Made by a program: the position numbers and the translations under genes | From: Sinonovacula constricta | Lineage: Eukaryota; Mollusca; Bivalvia; Cardiida; Solecurtidae | Assembly: GCA_007844125.1 (NCBI GenBank) | Contig: CM017571.1 | Span: forward strand, 25,758,940-25,822,939 | Direction: 5' to 3' | DNA length: 64,000 bases | The notes under the pieces: model-generated | What the model was told of the DNA's origin: nothing | Seen by the model: only the letters and a program-made list of their open reading frames with translations | The model's database searches: none | In this document: piece after piece, positions 22,974 to 37,900 of the stretch | Position numbering within the stretch: position 1 is the first letter of the stretch | How the letters are laid out: the number at the start of each line of letters is the position of its first letter

Positions 22974-25900
22974 CGATGATGATGACGATGATGATGATGG
23001 TGGTGGTGGTGGTGATGATGATGACGATGATGATGATGGAATGATGATGATGGTGATGATGATGTTGATGATGATGAGGAGGAGGAGGAGGAGAAGAAGG
23101 ATGACGGTGATGGTGACGGTGATGATGACGTCGCGTTCGACGAGTATATGACGATGATAATGATGATGGTGATGATGGTGATGGTGATGATGATGAAGCC
23201 GCCGACGACGATGACAATGACGATGATAATGATGATGATGATGATGGTGATGATGATTCACGCATTCACTCACTTGTGTGACCATTATTCTTGATGGTTC
23301 CAGTGACGGTTGTGTTGTAATTGGTGTACATGAGCGTGTTTAGTTTCATGGAAGGGTTAAAGAGGAGCATTGGGTCGTGGTCCCCGGGAATGTTGACGGG
23401 AGACTGTCGGTCACCGCTGCAGGTTGGGTAGTAGGCCGGCCAGGAATTAGCAGCTAGAACAGAAGGCAGAACATTTACATTGACATGAAGAAGGGAAAGT
23501 TCTAGCATGCAATTACGGCGGTATCCGGCAATGAACCTATATCGAACATGTCAAGATAGATAGTGACAGGAAGAATAAAGAGACAGGGAGAGATAGAGAC
23601 TTCAAATGTGACTTAAAAACATGATCTTTACTGAGCATAATATAACTATTAACTTATAGAGAAACTATGATAATATTGGTTCCTAACTCCAGGTGTCTGA
23701 TTCTAAAGATAGATATCTAATGATGCGTATGCAGAGATAGCATTCACCCAGCTGAAACTCTGTGAGTGGTGTCACATGGCAACTCCCACACAAACGACAA
23801 AAACAATAATTCATTATCAATTTAAGACATCGTGATCAGCCTGGCTAATTTGTTTGTCTACAATACTATTTTTGACTATATACCACTGTGACCGCAATGT
23901 TCGTCAGACGATCGAAAAAATTCCCCATTTTTGAAATGAAAGAGAAAAAACATTGGTTAAGAGCGGTGCCTCTTATGGAATGTATTTTTTATGGGGACGA
24001 TAGTGTAGCAGTCAATAAAACATGAAGTCGGAGATGTTCCGTGAGACACTTCTCATGGAAAAGAACTAAGTGTTCCGGTTTTTTTAACAGGGTAGCTTGC
24101 AACAATAAAGTGTAGCTTGCAATTATAAAAAGTTGCATAAAAACGTAGCCGTTTTGTGAAGTTTTGTTTAACAAAAAGAAACCGAGTGTACAAATGTTAG
24201 AAATGCAGCTTGTAAATCATATGTAGCAGAGAACAAGGAAAACAAAGTAGCAAAAATACTCCAATTCCCATCAGAGTTATGGTTCCTTACTGTCAAGTGT
24301 TTATTAATGTGTAATTAATCAACAGTGTAAGAGAGTGTTTAGTTCCCAGGATAGTTATCTTCTTATTTAAAGCGTATGCTCTCTACGGCGCCTTGGATGT
24401 CTCACATCCTGGCTCTTTCTTGTATCCCATTATGGATAGTTAATTTAATATACTTTACTGAAGAAATGTTATTCATTTTATTTAATTTATGTGTCTTTTT
24501 AAGCAGAATGGACAGCCTTTTTTTTGACGTATTATTATATCATTTACCAATATACTTGTATGATGTGTATTGTATTTACACGATGCAGTCTGGAGTATTC
24601 TCCATAGCTGAGAAAAATGAGGGAAAACACGAAAGTTTTTACAAATAAAAGATTTTATATTTCAAATACCTACATACAAGAGAGGTAAGTCATTGTCATT
24701 CTAATAATTAGAGTGACGTCCCTTTTACAAGGCAATGTGGGGAATGAGACGTTAATGAATAGTCTCCCCTGAATAATCCCTAAATGCATGTAGGTCCTTT
24801 TCATTTGTTTTACTCGATTTTTATGCTTGTGCTCTATGGAGTGTATGTTGACCTTTCTGCCTTTCTTGTGATGCCCAAGCTTAACCATCATCAACAAACA
24901 CATTCATTTTCTTTTTTTTAATACCATATCGCTATAGGTATTTAAATGAATTTTTAGCTTATAATTATGCAACAGTAAGTAGTTTCACTGTTTGCTTATT
25001 GCATTATCTACAAAAGAACAGGCGATTAAGTCCGAGAATTCCAGCTAAAAGGACCTACCTACTTGTTTGAAAGTATCTCGGATATTAACTAACAAGGGAG
25101 ACAATTTCCATTTCACCAATGTACCCTATTATATCACCAAGTTTTTCCCAGGCCACATACCTTCGTGCCCTTCGTAACCCCAGTGATAACTCTCCGGAAC
25201 ATCTGTGGAAAGGAAGAACACAATCTTGCAGTCAACTATTAAATGAACAGGGTGTTTGTAAATAGCGACAATCTATATAACAAATTGTAAGCTCAAGGCA
25301 CAATCATGGCAACATTTTTCATTCACGTGTACTTTAATATAAAAGATATAAGAAAAATTAAAGCGACATAGTAACAGTTTACCATTGGTTTTGAAAAAGA
25401 TAGGCACAAAATGTTTTGCTGGTTTTGTTAAAAATGTTTTCTGTACATAAAAGATTTGCTTTATGAAGTATTTGTCAACATTGTCATTTTTATAGTACTG
25501 AAATGGCCTTACTGGATTAAAAAAAAATCTCATTGATTGACTGTACATTGCCTTAAACCATATTTGTCAATCAACCAATACCAACTTTATAATACATTGA
25601 CAAGAGCTAACAATTCTATACATTTTAACAGTAAGAAGGTGCGCTACACTGCAGCGGTCTTAGCATTAAGGTAAAACAAATATAAGAAAAAAATACAGAC
25701 TTTGAAAATTAACACTAACATTTACTGATGTGTTGTATACTTTAATGTAGACTTGTTTTCCAAATTTTAAGAACATTGTCCTCCCAGTTTTGAAGTTATG
25801 GACCTTTTTCCTTCTAAAATTTGTCTCTTTTTTAGAAATAAGAAAACTCGAAATATTATGTTATATACTCTTTAGGAGAAGTGTTTTGCTATTTAAGTAT

Positions 25901-28900
25901 CGTTTGGAAAACAAATATAGTACAACATCGGTTCATCTTTTTTTGCCTGATGGTGACCAATGAAAATGCAAACGCAAAATGCAAACAAAGATTGTGAAGG
26001 CAAAGTGCAGAATAAAACATTCCACACTTGACACTTACATCAGAAGTTAAATATAAGGATGGGCTTGACAGAAACTTTGAATGTGATAAAGATAAACTGG
26101 ATTTACTTTGAATGTACATATGAATGATGTAAATGTATATGTAATGTAAATAAATCAATAAAATATCAAATAGAAAAATATATAACAAACACAAAGAAAA
26201 TTTAAAAAAAAAAAAAAAACATATATTAAAAAAATATGGTATTACTACCTTTTTAGTATAATACATGTACATATATAGTATATATCATTGCCAAAGGAGA
26301 AACACTCCGTAAACCGAAATCCTCTCTAAACCGAAATTTTCTGCTAGTCCGGAACACTTCCGGTTTAGGGAGTTTCTACTGTATCAGAAAAACCAACACA
26401 ACATGCTACTCTAACTGTTTGACTCAATCTATCCCCTATACGTAGATTAACTGTTTACAAACCCAACACGTTTAAGACTGAGTTTCCCGCTTGTTCTGCT
26501 TACTTTACATTATTTACAAAGCACCGAGCTTTTGATAGCCAAACGATTTATTTCAGAGTTGCCCAAAATGTTATATAAGTATGTAAGTTGATATTACAAA
26601 ATAAAAAAAATAATTTCACCACTTGGTTTTTATTTGTTTAGACTTTTAATACACCAGGTAACGAATTTGTAATCAAATTTAGCGCAAATCATACAATAAA
26701 ATTCATTTTTAAAATAAAAAAAATAAGTTGTGACATGTTTCCTTCCTAATCTGGTGATACAGAAATGATTGTCATTGTAGGAAGAAAAAAAGTTAGCCAT
26801 TGGAGGATATGAACTTGAGGAGACGCTTTCAAAATCTTCTTCCATCAATTAAAGCTGGACGTCGCCAATAAGAATAAGACTAGTATTGCGTCGGTGCAAT
26901 GTATTAGAAAAAAAAACCCTAGGTGAATATGTGTTTCTTACCTGGTTGGTAGTTTCTATAGACTTTCCTATTGAAAAGCTCCTGAACAGGTCGGTAGTTC
27001 CATTCTATCTGGTCAAATCCTTTGCCTTGCTCCATCTCATACAGCTGTCGGAAGAACCCCAGCTGGAAAGAGAGTGTATTTGATACAAATGAACATAGTT
27101 TTCAGAAGTCGGTACTCTGATTCGTACAGGCGATTTATTTATAAGCGGGTTGGGTAGTTTTTAGGAAGTGGGATTTTCTTCGGTTTAATGGCGAGGTTTG
27201 AATTTTTGATTAAAAGGGTTTGCTTTAGAAAGTCATAATTTGGGTTGAATATGAGAAATTTACTTGTTTAAGCATCTCAACTTTGCAGACTGACATTTAA
27301 AAAAGCGGTAACTGCTCGGTTTGCTCTACTTAGTGCTATGTTGAGTCACAGTTATGTTATGACGTTTACAGCTGACTGGCCTGTAAATATCTTTGTCCTG
27401 AACCTTTTTCAAATTTAAATATATCTTGCAGAACTTTGTCATATTTTCTTATTGAAAATACATGTGTTTTCTTCTGTATTAAAACGGATGATAAATTTAG
27501 GGCTGGAATCCAACAGCTTGTCTCTATCTGATGCATGTAACATCCGACACCGGTTTTGAGAATTGCTGCCAAAACTTTACTGTTTTCAGCAACTGCTGCC
27601 AAAACTTATACTTAACTTTTTTTAGCAACTGCTGCAAAAACTTATACTCAACTGTTTTCCACAACAGCTGCCAAAACTTATACTTTACTGTTTTCAGCAA
27701 CTCCTGCCAAAACTTATACTTAACTGTTTTCCACAACTGCTGCCAAAACTTATACTTTACTGTTCAGCAACTCCTGCCAAAACTTATACTTAACTGTTTT
27801 CAGCAACTCCTGCCAAAACTTATACTTAACTGTTTTCAGCAACTGCTGCCAAAACTTATACTTAACTGTTTTCCACAACTGCTGCCAAAACTTATACTTT
27901 ACTGTTTTCAGCAACTCCTGCCAAAACTTATACTTAACTGTTTTCCACAACTGCTGCCAAAACTTATACTTTACTGTTTTCCACAACTGCTGCCAAAACT
28001 TATACTTTACTGTTTTCAGCAACTCCTGCCAAAACTAATACTTAACTGTTTTCCACAACTGCTGCCAAAACTTATACTTTACTGTTTTCAGCAACTGCTG
28101 CCAAAACTTATACTTTACTGTTTGGAGCAACTCCTGCCAAAACTTATACTTTACTCTTTTCAGCAACTCCTGCCAAAACTTATACTTTACTGTTTTCAGC
28201 AACTGCTGCCAAAACTTATACTTTTCTGTTTTCAGCAACTGCTGCCAAAACTTATACTTTACTGTTTTCCACAACTGCTGCCAAAACTTATACTTTACTG
28301 TTTTCAGCAACTGCTGCCAAAACTTATACTTTACTGTTTTCAGCAACTGCTGCAAAAACTTATACTTTACTGTTTTCAGCAACTGCTGCCAAAACTTATA
28401 CTTTACTGTTTGGAGCAACTCCTGCCAAAACTTATACTTTACTCTTTTCAGCAACTCCTGCCAAAACTTATACTTTACTGTTTTCAGCAACTGCTGCCAA
28501 AACTTATACTTTTCTGTTTTCAGCAACTGCTGCCAAAACTTATACTTTACTGTTTTCCACAACTGCTGCCAAAACTTATACTTTACTGTTTTCAGCAACT
28601 CCTGCCAAAACTTATACTTTACTGTTTTCAGCAACTGCTGCCAAAACTTATACTTTACTGTTTGGAGCAACTCCTGCCAAAACTTATACTTTACTGTTTG
28701 GAGCAACTCCTGCCAAAACTTATACTTTACTCTTTTCAGCAACTCCTGCCAAAACTTATACTTTACTGTTTTCAGCAACTGCTGCCAAAACTTATACTTT
28801 TCTGTTTTCCACAACTGCTGCCAAAACTTATACTTTACTGTTTTCAGCAACTCCTGCCAAAACTTATACTTTACTGTTTTCAGCAACTCCGGCCAAAACT

Positions 28901-31900
28901 TATACTTTACTGTTTTCAGCAACTGCTGCCAAAACTTATACTGTGGTAAATGTCAGTGATGGTTATATCATTACCTCAATTGTTAGACAGTGCCAGATGT
29001 TAATTATATTGCTTTAAATGTCCATTATTTGCTAATCTATAAATCAGCACAATGGGGATTTCAGCTAAAAATAAATATCAACGTCAGAGCTTAGTGTCTG
29101 GGTAATTATGTGACGTGATCTCAAAAGCGTAATGGTATTTACATGGTTTGTTTGGACAAATCGGAGTAAACCGGAGTAACCTACCTTAAAAGGTACGGTG
29201 ACTTCAATAGATATGAAATACATTGTCATCTAATTGCTTAAACTAGTTTCCAACAACGTAACAAGCATATGTAAATGCACACTTTAAAAGGGTTTTCCGA
29301 CAGTTTGCCTGTAGTAAATACAGTTAACAAAACCCTAACCCTCTTTGATGTAATCTGGGCATGATTTCTGCAAAAATCCATGTTTTAGTCTAAATAAAGA
29401 CGACTTCGAGCACTACCCCAATTGTTATACTGTAGAAACCGTGAAAAAGTTGCTCTTTTTTTTCATCCTTTCCAAATCTATAAATAAGCCCGATGGGAAT
29501 TCGGCTAAAAATAGATGACGATGTCACAGCGAATTTACCCGCTGACGACATAAAGTGATCTCAAAAGTAAGCGGTCACGTGGTATTCTTAGTTTTAAATA
29601 TAGCTTATTGTGCAGCGAGGCTCAGATAAGAAATCCACGTTAGTGACAAACCTAGTGTAATATTCTACTTTTCACATAACTATCAGACATCAATAAAGAT
29701 CATTTCGCGGGATCTTTTCACATAAAGTAATTTCTGTGGTTGTTTGAGAAAGAAAAAAGAAGTGGTTCAAACTGCCAGATACTACCTTTAAGTGCTAGCG
29801 AATTTCAGTGTATTCTGTAATAACGACAAAATAAACAAACAAACAAACTGCCACACGTTGGCGTTAACTTCTTATTTTTACCATATTATATTATTTTATC
29901 AACAACAAAACTTAAAAAAAACAAGATAAACTGTGATAAAATACGTACCATTAAATTTCAACAGAGTGGACAGCATAAAACATGAAATTAACGAGCACTT
30001 ACCTGACCTGCGGAAATTGGCACTTTATTCTCAAAGACCGTCCACACAACAGCTTCGTTACACATTGGAGTTGTCAAACTTCCGTTGTAGCGGTAGAACT
30101 CGGTCTTTTTCTCGCTCATCAAGTCCGAGAAGTTTATGTTGACATCCATAACTTGGCCTACGCGAAGAAGACATGCGTCAAAATATTGTTAGAGATAATA
30201 AAGAAGATATAACACAATAACGATTAGCTAAAACTCAAACGAAAATAAGAATCTTTGTTCAACGAATAAAATTCATTCAAATCAATTATGAATCAATAGT
30301 AATTATAGTAAACAATATTGCTTCAATATTGTGTTGTTGTTTTCTTCAGATGTCCTTGCAAGATTCTCTACAATCCCCTTATAACATCAAATATATATAA
30401 TTTGTAAAAGAATTACTGCGTGTCGTAAATAAGACCAGCTTATACATGTATATCGACGAGACTTTTCTTTTTGGGTCATTATTATTTGAGAAATTAAATG
30501 TATTTACGATATAATAAATGCCTTGTTTTATGTTTACTATAACAATATTAACCGTAATTAAAATAACCGACTAAAAGTAATTAAGCAAATAGTCATGTTT
30601 TCATCATCTGTGTAGCAATCATCTTATAAATTTAGCGGAATAACATAATCCCAGCAAACACGACCTACCAGTTCAATAATTCTAATCGTAATGCCAACTT
30701 GCAATGTATTATTTCGATTTAAAGGCAATAAGTTTCACGGTAATTGTGTACTGATCAAATTCAGAACTGAAAAAGTCATTCAATGGGCCATTAAAGCCTG
30801 GAATTTGCCGCATTTGAATTTTAGTTTAAATCTGACCAATCAGACGGCCACAGTAGGGAACAATATGAAAATTAGAGTGTGTACCGTGTACTGGAAGGCC
30901 ACAGTAGGGAGGTATATAAGACAATTACTTGTAAACCGTATACTGGACGGCCACAGTAGGGCGGTATATAAGACAATTACTTGTGTATCGTAAACTGGAC
31001 GGTCACGATAGGGAGGTATATAAGACAATTAGAGTGTGTTCCGTATACTGGACGGCTACAGTAGGGAGGTATATAAGACAATTACTTGTGTAATGTATCC
31101 TGGAAGGCCACATTAGGGAGGCATATAAAACAGTTAGTGTGTGTACCGTATACTGGACGGCCACAGTAGAGAGGTATATAGGACAATTAGAGTGTGTACC
31201 GTATACTGGAAGGCCACAGTAGGGAGATATATAAGACAATAACTTTTGTACCGTTTACTGGACGGCCTTAGTAGGGAGGTATATAAGACAATTAGAGTGT
31301 GTACCGTATACTGGACGGCCACAGTAGGGAGGTATATAAGACAATTAGAGTGTGTACCGTATACTGGACGGCCACAGTAGGGAGGTATATAAGACAATTA
31401 GAGTGTGTACCGTATACTGGACGGCCACAGTAGGGAGGTATATAAGACAATTAGAGTGTGTACCGTATACTGGACGGCCACAGTAGGGAGGTATATAAGA
31501 CAATTAGAGTGTGTACCGTATACTGGACGGCCACAGTAGGGAGGTATATAAGAAAATTACTTGTGTACCGTATACTGGACGGCCACAGTAGGGAGGTATA
31601 TAAGACAATTAGAGTGTGTACCGTATACTGGACGGCCACAATAGGGAGGTATATAAGACAATTAGTGTGTGTACCGTATACTGGACGGTCACAGTAGGGA
31701 GGTATATAAGACAATAAGAGTATGTACCGTATACTGGACGGCCACAGCAGGGAGGTATATAAGACAATTAGAGTGTGTACCGTATACTGGACGGCCACAG
31801 TTGGGAGGTATATAAGACAGTTAGAGTGTGTACCGTATACTGGACGGCCACAGTTGGGAGGCATATAAGACATTTAGAGTGTGTACCGTATACTGAACGG

Positions 31901-34900
31901 CCACAGTTGGGAGGCATATAAGACATTTAGAGTGTGTACCGTATTCTGGACGGCCAAAGTTGGGAAGCAATAAGACAATTAGTGTATGTACCATATACTG
32001 GACGGCCACAGTAGGGAGGTATAAAAGACAATTGGTGTGTGTGCCGTATACTGGACGGCCATAGTAGGCAGGTATATAAGACAATTACTTTTACACCGTA
32101 TACTAGACGGTCACAGTTGGGAGGTTTATCAGACAATTACTTTTGTACCGTATACTGGATGGCTATAGTAGGGAGGTATATAAAACAGTTAGTGTGTGTA
32201 CCGTATACTGGACGGCCACAGTAGGGAGGTATATAAGACAATTACTTTTGTACCGTATACTGGACGGCCACAGTAGGCAGGTATATAAGACAATTACTTT
32301 TGTACCGTATACTGGACGGCCACAGTTGGGAGGTATATAAGACAATTACTTTTGTACCGTATAATGGACGGCCACAGTTGGGAGGTATATAAGACAATTA
32401 CTTTTGAACCGTATACTGGACGGCCTTAGTAGGGAGGTATATAAGACAATGACTTTTGTACCGTTTACTGGACGGCCACAGTAGGGAGGTATATAAGACA
32501 ATTAGAGTGTGTACCGTATACTGGACGGCCACAGTAGGGAGGTATATAAGACAATTACTTTTGTACCGTATACTGGACGGCCTTAGTAGGGAGGTATATA
32601 AGACAATTAGAGTGTGTACCGTAAACTGGACGGCCACAGTAGAGAGGTATATAAGACAATTAGAGTGTGTACCGTATACTGGACGGCCACAGTAGGAGGT
32701 ATATAAGACAATAACTTGTGTACCGTTTACTGGACGGCCTTAGTAGGGAGGTATATAAGACAATTAGAGTGTGTACCGTATACTGGACGGCCACAGTAGG
32801 GAGGTATATAAGACAATCAGAGTGTGTACCGTAAACTGGACGGCCACAGTAGGTAGATATATAAGACAATTAGTGTGTGTACCGTATACTGGACGGCCAC
32901 AGTTGGGAGGTATATAAGACAATTACTTTTGTACCGTATAATGGATGGCCACAGTTGGGAGGCATATAAGACAATAACTTGTGTACCGTATACTGGACGG
33001 CCACAGTAGGTAGATATATAAGACAATTAGTGTGTGTACCGTATACTGGACGGCCACACTAGGGAGGTATATAAGACAATTAGAGTGTGTACCGTATACT
33101 TGACGGGCACAGTAGGGAGGCATATAAAAGAATTACTGTGTGTACCGTATACTGGACGGTCACAGTAGGGAGGTATATAAAATTAGAATGATGATAAATT
33201 AGAGTGCTACCTCGCATGCCAATTATAGATGCAATTAAAATACTTACTTTTGAATATGATTGCTTTCAGAGCATCAATAACTGGTACCAAGTGTTCGTTG
33301 TCCTCCTCTGATTCCTGAAACAAAATGTTCGCAGCCGTTTGACAAAGGTTTTTAAATTTAAAAAAAAAAATGTTGATTCTTAATACACGAATACTTTGTT
33401 TGTGTGCATGAAGATCCTCAGCTCATTATACAAATTCAACAAACAAAAACATAAATAAACTCGTTGTGTCCTGCATATTTACAAGTTAGTATTTAATAAG
33501 TACAATAAAACGTTTCTTTTATTACTTACAATAACCATAGTGATACACAAATACACCAAATGATAACAGACTGAAATGCCTTGACAGTTACATAATACAA
33601 TAATAAGATAGTAGAAAAGTGGACAAACATGTCAAGGAATAAATTACTCCCCCAAAAAATTAGTTAATTAGTTAATTCGTTCATATCTTCATGTTATGAA
33701 TGTTATGACTCATAATATACATAATGATCAACGTAAATAAACAAATTGAAATCTTTTCACAACAGCATTTGCATTGCTAGCTTAAGGCGGGGTTAGACTG
33801 CGTTTTGATATGAAGACAAACATATGGTATTTATGTTACATTTAGCTGCCTCATCAGACACAATGCGTGGAACCGAGCCTCGGTTGGGCCGAAAATGGAA
33901 TTTCATGTAGGGAGTTGTTTCAGCAGGTCTGCGGTGTGCCAGTGGTTCTACGCAGACATTTGTATAGGGTCTTCTCAACCAATAAAGTTGGACTTCTCTT
34001 AAATCATCATAATTTGGTCGCCGCGATAAACTCAACAAATCAAACAGTAATTAATTGAGAAAATCAGACACTGCAGGCTGAGAATATAGAAACCTTATTT
34101 GCTGAGTTATGTTAGACATGCATGTATGTGTCAAATTGGTTAAACACTTTAATCTTCTGCAGCAAAGACAACGAATTAGCAGTCTGCACTGAACATTGAA
34201 CATTGAAGTTTTTTACACAATGACTATTGTCTGCAAACGAAAAAAATGCGCATAAGGATAAAAAAGTTATTTACTGGACAACCTCCATTTGTATTTATAA
34301 AAACGGTTTCAGCCAAACGTGACTTACTATGAGATAACTTAGTTAATTTTGTATTTTTTTAAATTATTGCTCAAAGAAGAAACAACTTTGGTAACTAACA
34401 ATGCATAGAGGGATTATAAAATATGATCACAGATTTACTTATGAACATGCTATCCTAAAGACACATAATCTTGATGTTGGAAGAATTAAAAGTGTTGTAT
34501 TGGTTATAATTATTCTAGTTTCGTTTTTAAATCTTCATTCATAAAGAATTTGAAGTGCTTCAGAAAGGTCAAACGGTGCTCTGCAGTTAAAAGTTGTGTA
34601 ACAACTAACTGTGACCAAATCTTTGAAGTGTTTTCACATAAAACTTACAAAATAAACACTTTTAAAGTTAAAATGAACCTCCCCGCTCATTTCGATTTTA
34701 GTCACGCACACACATTTATATAGTTAAGGTTTAAACATGCTCACTTAAGAAGTTGAACAACTGGGATAGGTAAAAGTTGGGGACAATTATTACATACATT
34801 ATCATTTTCAAGCTTTATTTGCACCAGTGCGAAACATAAAACTGTTTTACATACTACTCATCGAATGATATACAACTAGCCATTGCTATAAAATTACAAT

Positions 34901-37900
34901 TCCAAAAAATATTTTAACTTTACTTCTATTTTGATATATAATAATAGGCAACTTTCTGGCGTATTTGCTGCTTTTATCGCCTCTCTATATTTATATTGTA
35001 TTTGCTTTTGTTACACTCGCTCCCGACATTCAGGTTTATTCATAACAGTGATATAACAGAGAAAGACTCTTGAATGATATAAAAATGATATAAAATTGAG
35101 GCGAAAACAACGTTGACGTCTCCTAACATATATATGTTTGTTTTTGACGGACTTCTAAAGATACGAGCCCTCTACAAAGGGAGGAGAGACAGACTTAACA
35201 ACCGGACCTTACTGAGGTATTTGTGCAACGCGCAAAAAAAATAAACAAGGTTACACATTTCACAACGATATGAATGCAAGCTTTAATGCACATTTTGTGT
35301 CGGGACTGCAAAGCAATTCGTATTAAACATTTAAACGTATAACTAAGATTCGGATAAATGGGATTATTGGCGCCCCTCTTGGGCAGTGCCACTAATGTAA
35401 TTAATTCGCAGCTGTTTGGTGAGACCCTTTCCCAAGAATAGAACGCGGTGTGCTGATGATAAAAGTGCAGTTTGAATATTAATGAGCTAGCTTAGAGTTA
35501 GCAAACTGAAGATATGTTCAGCGGGTCCAGTCGAAGTCTTTTTATATAAGATACTTGTGTACTATACAATTCTATTAGATAGTCGGAAACCTGAATATAA
35601 GTAGGTTTTTGTGGAACCATTAACAGCAGTTTGTAAAATAAAAAAATCAACCTCCTTATTACCGCATTAGATATTTAGGAAAATTGCCTGCTTAACACAT
35701 CATTTTTATAATTAAATTGTAAATGACAATTTTAATTTAGTCTTAAGCCTCACTTACCACAAAAAAGAAGCCCAAAACCGCCAGGCCATCACGTGCGTCC
35801 AGCGCTTCCGTCAGCGTAGGGTAGCTCGTTTTCTTGTGGACGATGTGAAGCTGACAATGTATAATTAATATTTTCTATATAATTAGCCAAAACGATTAAT
35901 ACTTCATTGACATGAACATAATAATCATGGTCCCAAGTTATTGCGCTTATTGTGGATTGTTGTTTTCATGTTGTTGTGTCAAACTTATTGCTCATATTGT
36001 GGATTGTTGTTGTGTCAAACTTATTGCTCATATTGTGGATTGTTGTTGTGTCAAACTTATTGCTCATATTGTGGATTGTTGTTGTGTCAAACTTATTGCT
36101 CTTATTGTGGATTGTTGTTTTCATGTTGTTGTGTCAAACTTATTGCTCATATTGTGGATTGTTGTTGTGTCAAACTTATTGCTCATATTGTGGATTGTTG
36201 TTGTGTCAAACTTATTGCTCATATTGTGGATTGTTGTTGTATCAAACTTATTGCTCATATTGTGGATTGTTGTTGTGTCAAACTTATTGCTCATATTGTG
36301 GATTGTTGTTGTGTCAAACTTATTGCTCATATTGTGGATTGTTGTTGTGTCAAACTTATTGCTCTTATTGTGGATTGTTGTTGTGTCAAAATTATTGCTC
36401 TTATTGTGGATTGTTGTTTACTTGTTGTTGTGTCAAACGTATTGCTCTTATTGTGGATTGTTGTTTACTTGTTGTTGTGTCAAACTTATTGCTTCTATTG
36501 TGGATTGTTGTTGTGTCAAACTTATTGCTCTTATTGTGGATTGTTGTTGTGTCAAACTTATTGCTTCTATCTTGGATTGTTGTTGTGTCAAACTTATTGC
36601 TCTTATTGTGGATTGTTGTTGTGTCAAACTTATTGCTCTTATTGGGGATTGTTGTTTACTTTTTGTTGTGTCAAACTTATTGCTCTTATTGTGGATTGTT
36701 GTTTACTTGTTGTTGTGAAATATTTAATAATACACTTTCATATTGTAAAACATAAGTTATGAGCGTAATCAGCTTATGATAAATTTCAAAGCTCTTGCTA
36801 AAATGGCTTTTTAATGCCACTAACACAACAAACATGGTTTCAGTAGGGTGAATCATAACTCTGCATATTCCTTTTAGTTATTTTTAGAACCAACCAGTAA
36901 GAATTTGAAACATCCTGGCCATAAACATGTAGTAACAATATCGTTATGTTTTCGTTCTGTTTTTTTCTTTGGTAATTAGTGTCGAACAACAAATCAACGG
37001 AAAATTATTTCACTGAACAATAAGGTCCTCTGTTAGTGTCAAAGTCTATAGATGATGTTTTGTGGTGGTGCTCGTGGTCACAGCTGCGGCGATGGTGATG
37101 GTGGTGATGGTGGTCACAGCTGCGGCGGTGGTGATGGTGGTGATGGTGGTCACAGCTGCGGCGGTGGTGATGGTGGTGATGGTGGTCACAGCTGCGGCGG
37201 TGTTGATGGTGGTGATGGTGGTGATGGTGGTCACAGCTGCGGCGGTGGTGATGGTGTTGATGGTGGTGATGGTGTTGATGGTGGTGATGGTGGTCACAGC
37301 TGTGGCGGTGTTGATGGTGGTGATGGTGGTGATGGTGGTCACTGCTGCGGCGGTGGTTATGGTGGTGATGGTGGTTATGGTGGTGATGACGGTGATGGTG
37401 GTCACAGCTGCGGCGGTGGTGATGGTGGTGATTGTGATCACAGCTGCGGCGGTGGTGATGGTGGTGATGGTGATGATGGTGGTCACAGCTGCGGCGGTGG
37501 TGATGGTGTGGATGGTGGTCACAGCTGCGGCGGTGGTGATGGTGGTGATGGTGGTCACAGCTGCGGCGGTGGTGATAGTGGTGATGGTGGTGATGGTGGT
37601 GATGGCAGCGACTTCAGTGGATCTGACCGTTGTGGTATTCGTTGTTATGGTGGTGATGGTGGTGATGGTGGTGGCAGCGACTTCAGTGGATCTGACCGTT
37701 GTGGTATTCGTTGTGATGGTGGTGAGTGGTATGTGTTGGAAGACGGCGTTGCAAATATAGCTAGGGTTTTTTGTTGTTTTTTTGTTTTTGTTTTTTTCGA
37801 TGTTGTTTTTTGTGAAGTTAAATACAATTTTAGATATTCAAATATTCTGCATGTTCCAAGCGTAAAAACAACAATCTATGGACAAATATCATTCAATATG

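Noticed and set aside
22876..23285. Poly-Asp, poly-Ser and poly-His ORFs
   Set aside because: Trinucleotide repeat read in different frames, inside intron i-j.
27531..28949. 472-codon ORF with 12-residue repeats
   Set aside because: Artefact of the 36-bp array within a carbonic anhydrase intron; open on the opposite strand as well.
30691..33185. Regular 53-bp units considered as a CRISPR array
   Set aside because: There are no unique spacers: the whole 53 bp is repeated, and the context is a eukaryotic intron.
35912..36762. Three overlapping ORFs of about 270 codons, Cys/Leu/Val-rich, resembling membrane proteins
   Set aside because: All three plus-strand frames are open through a 36-bp repeat; no start or splice context and intronic position.
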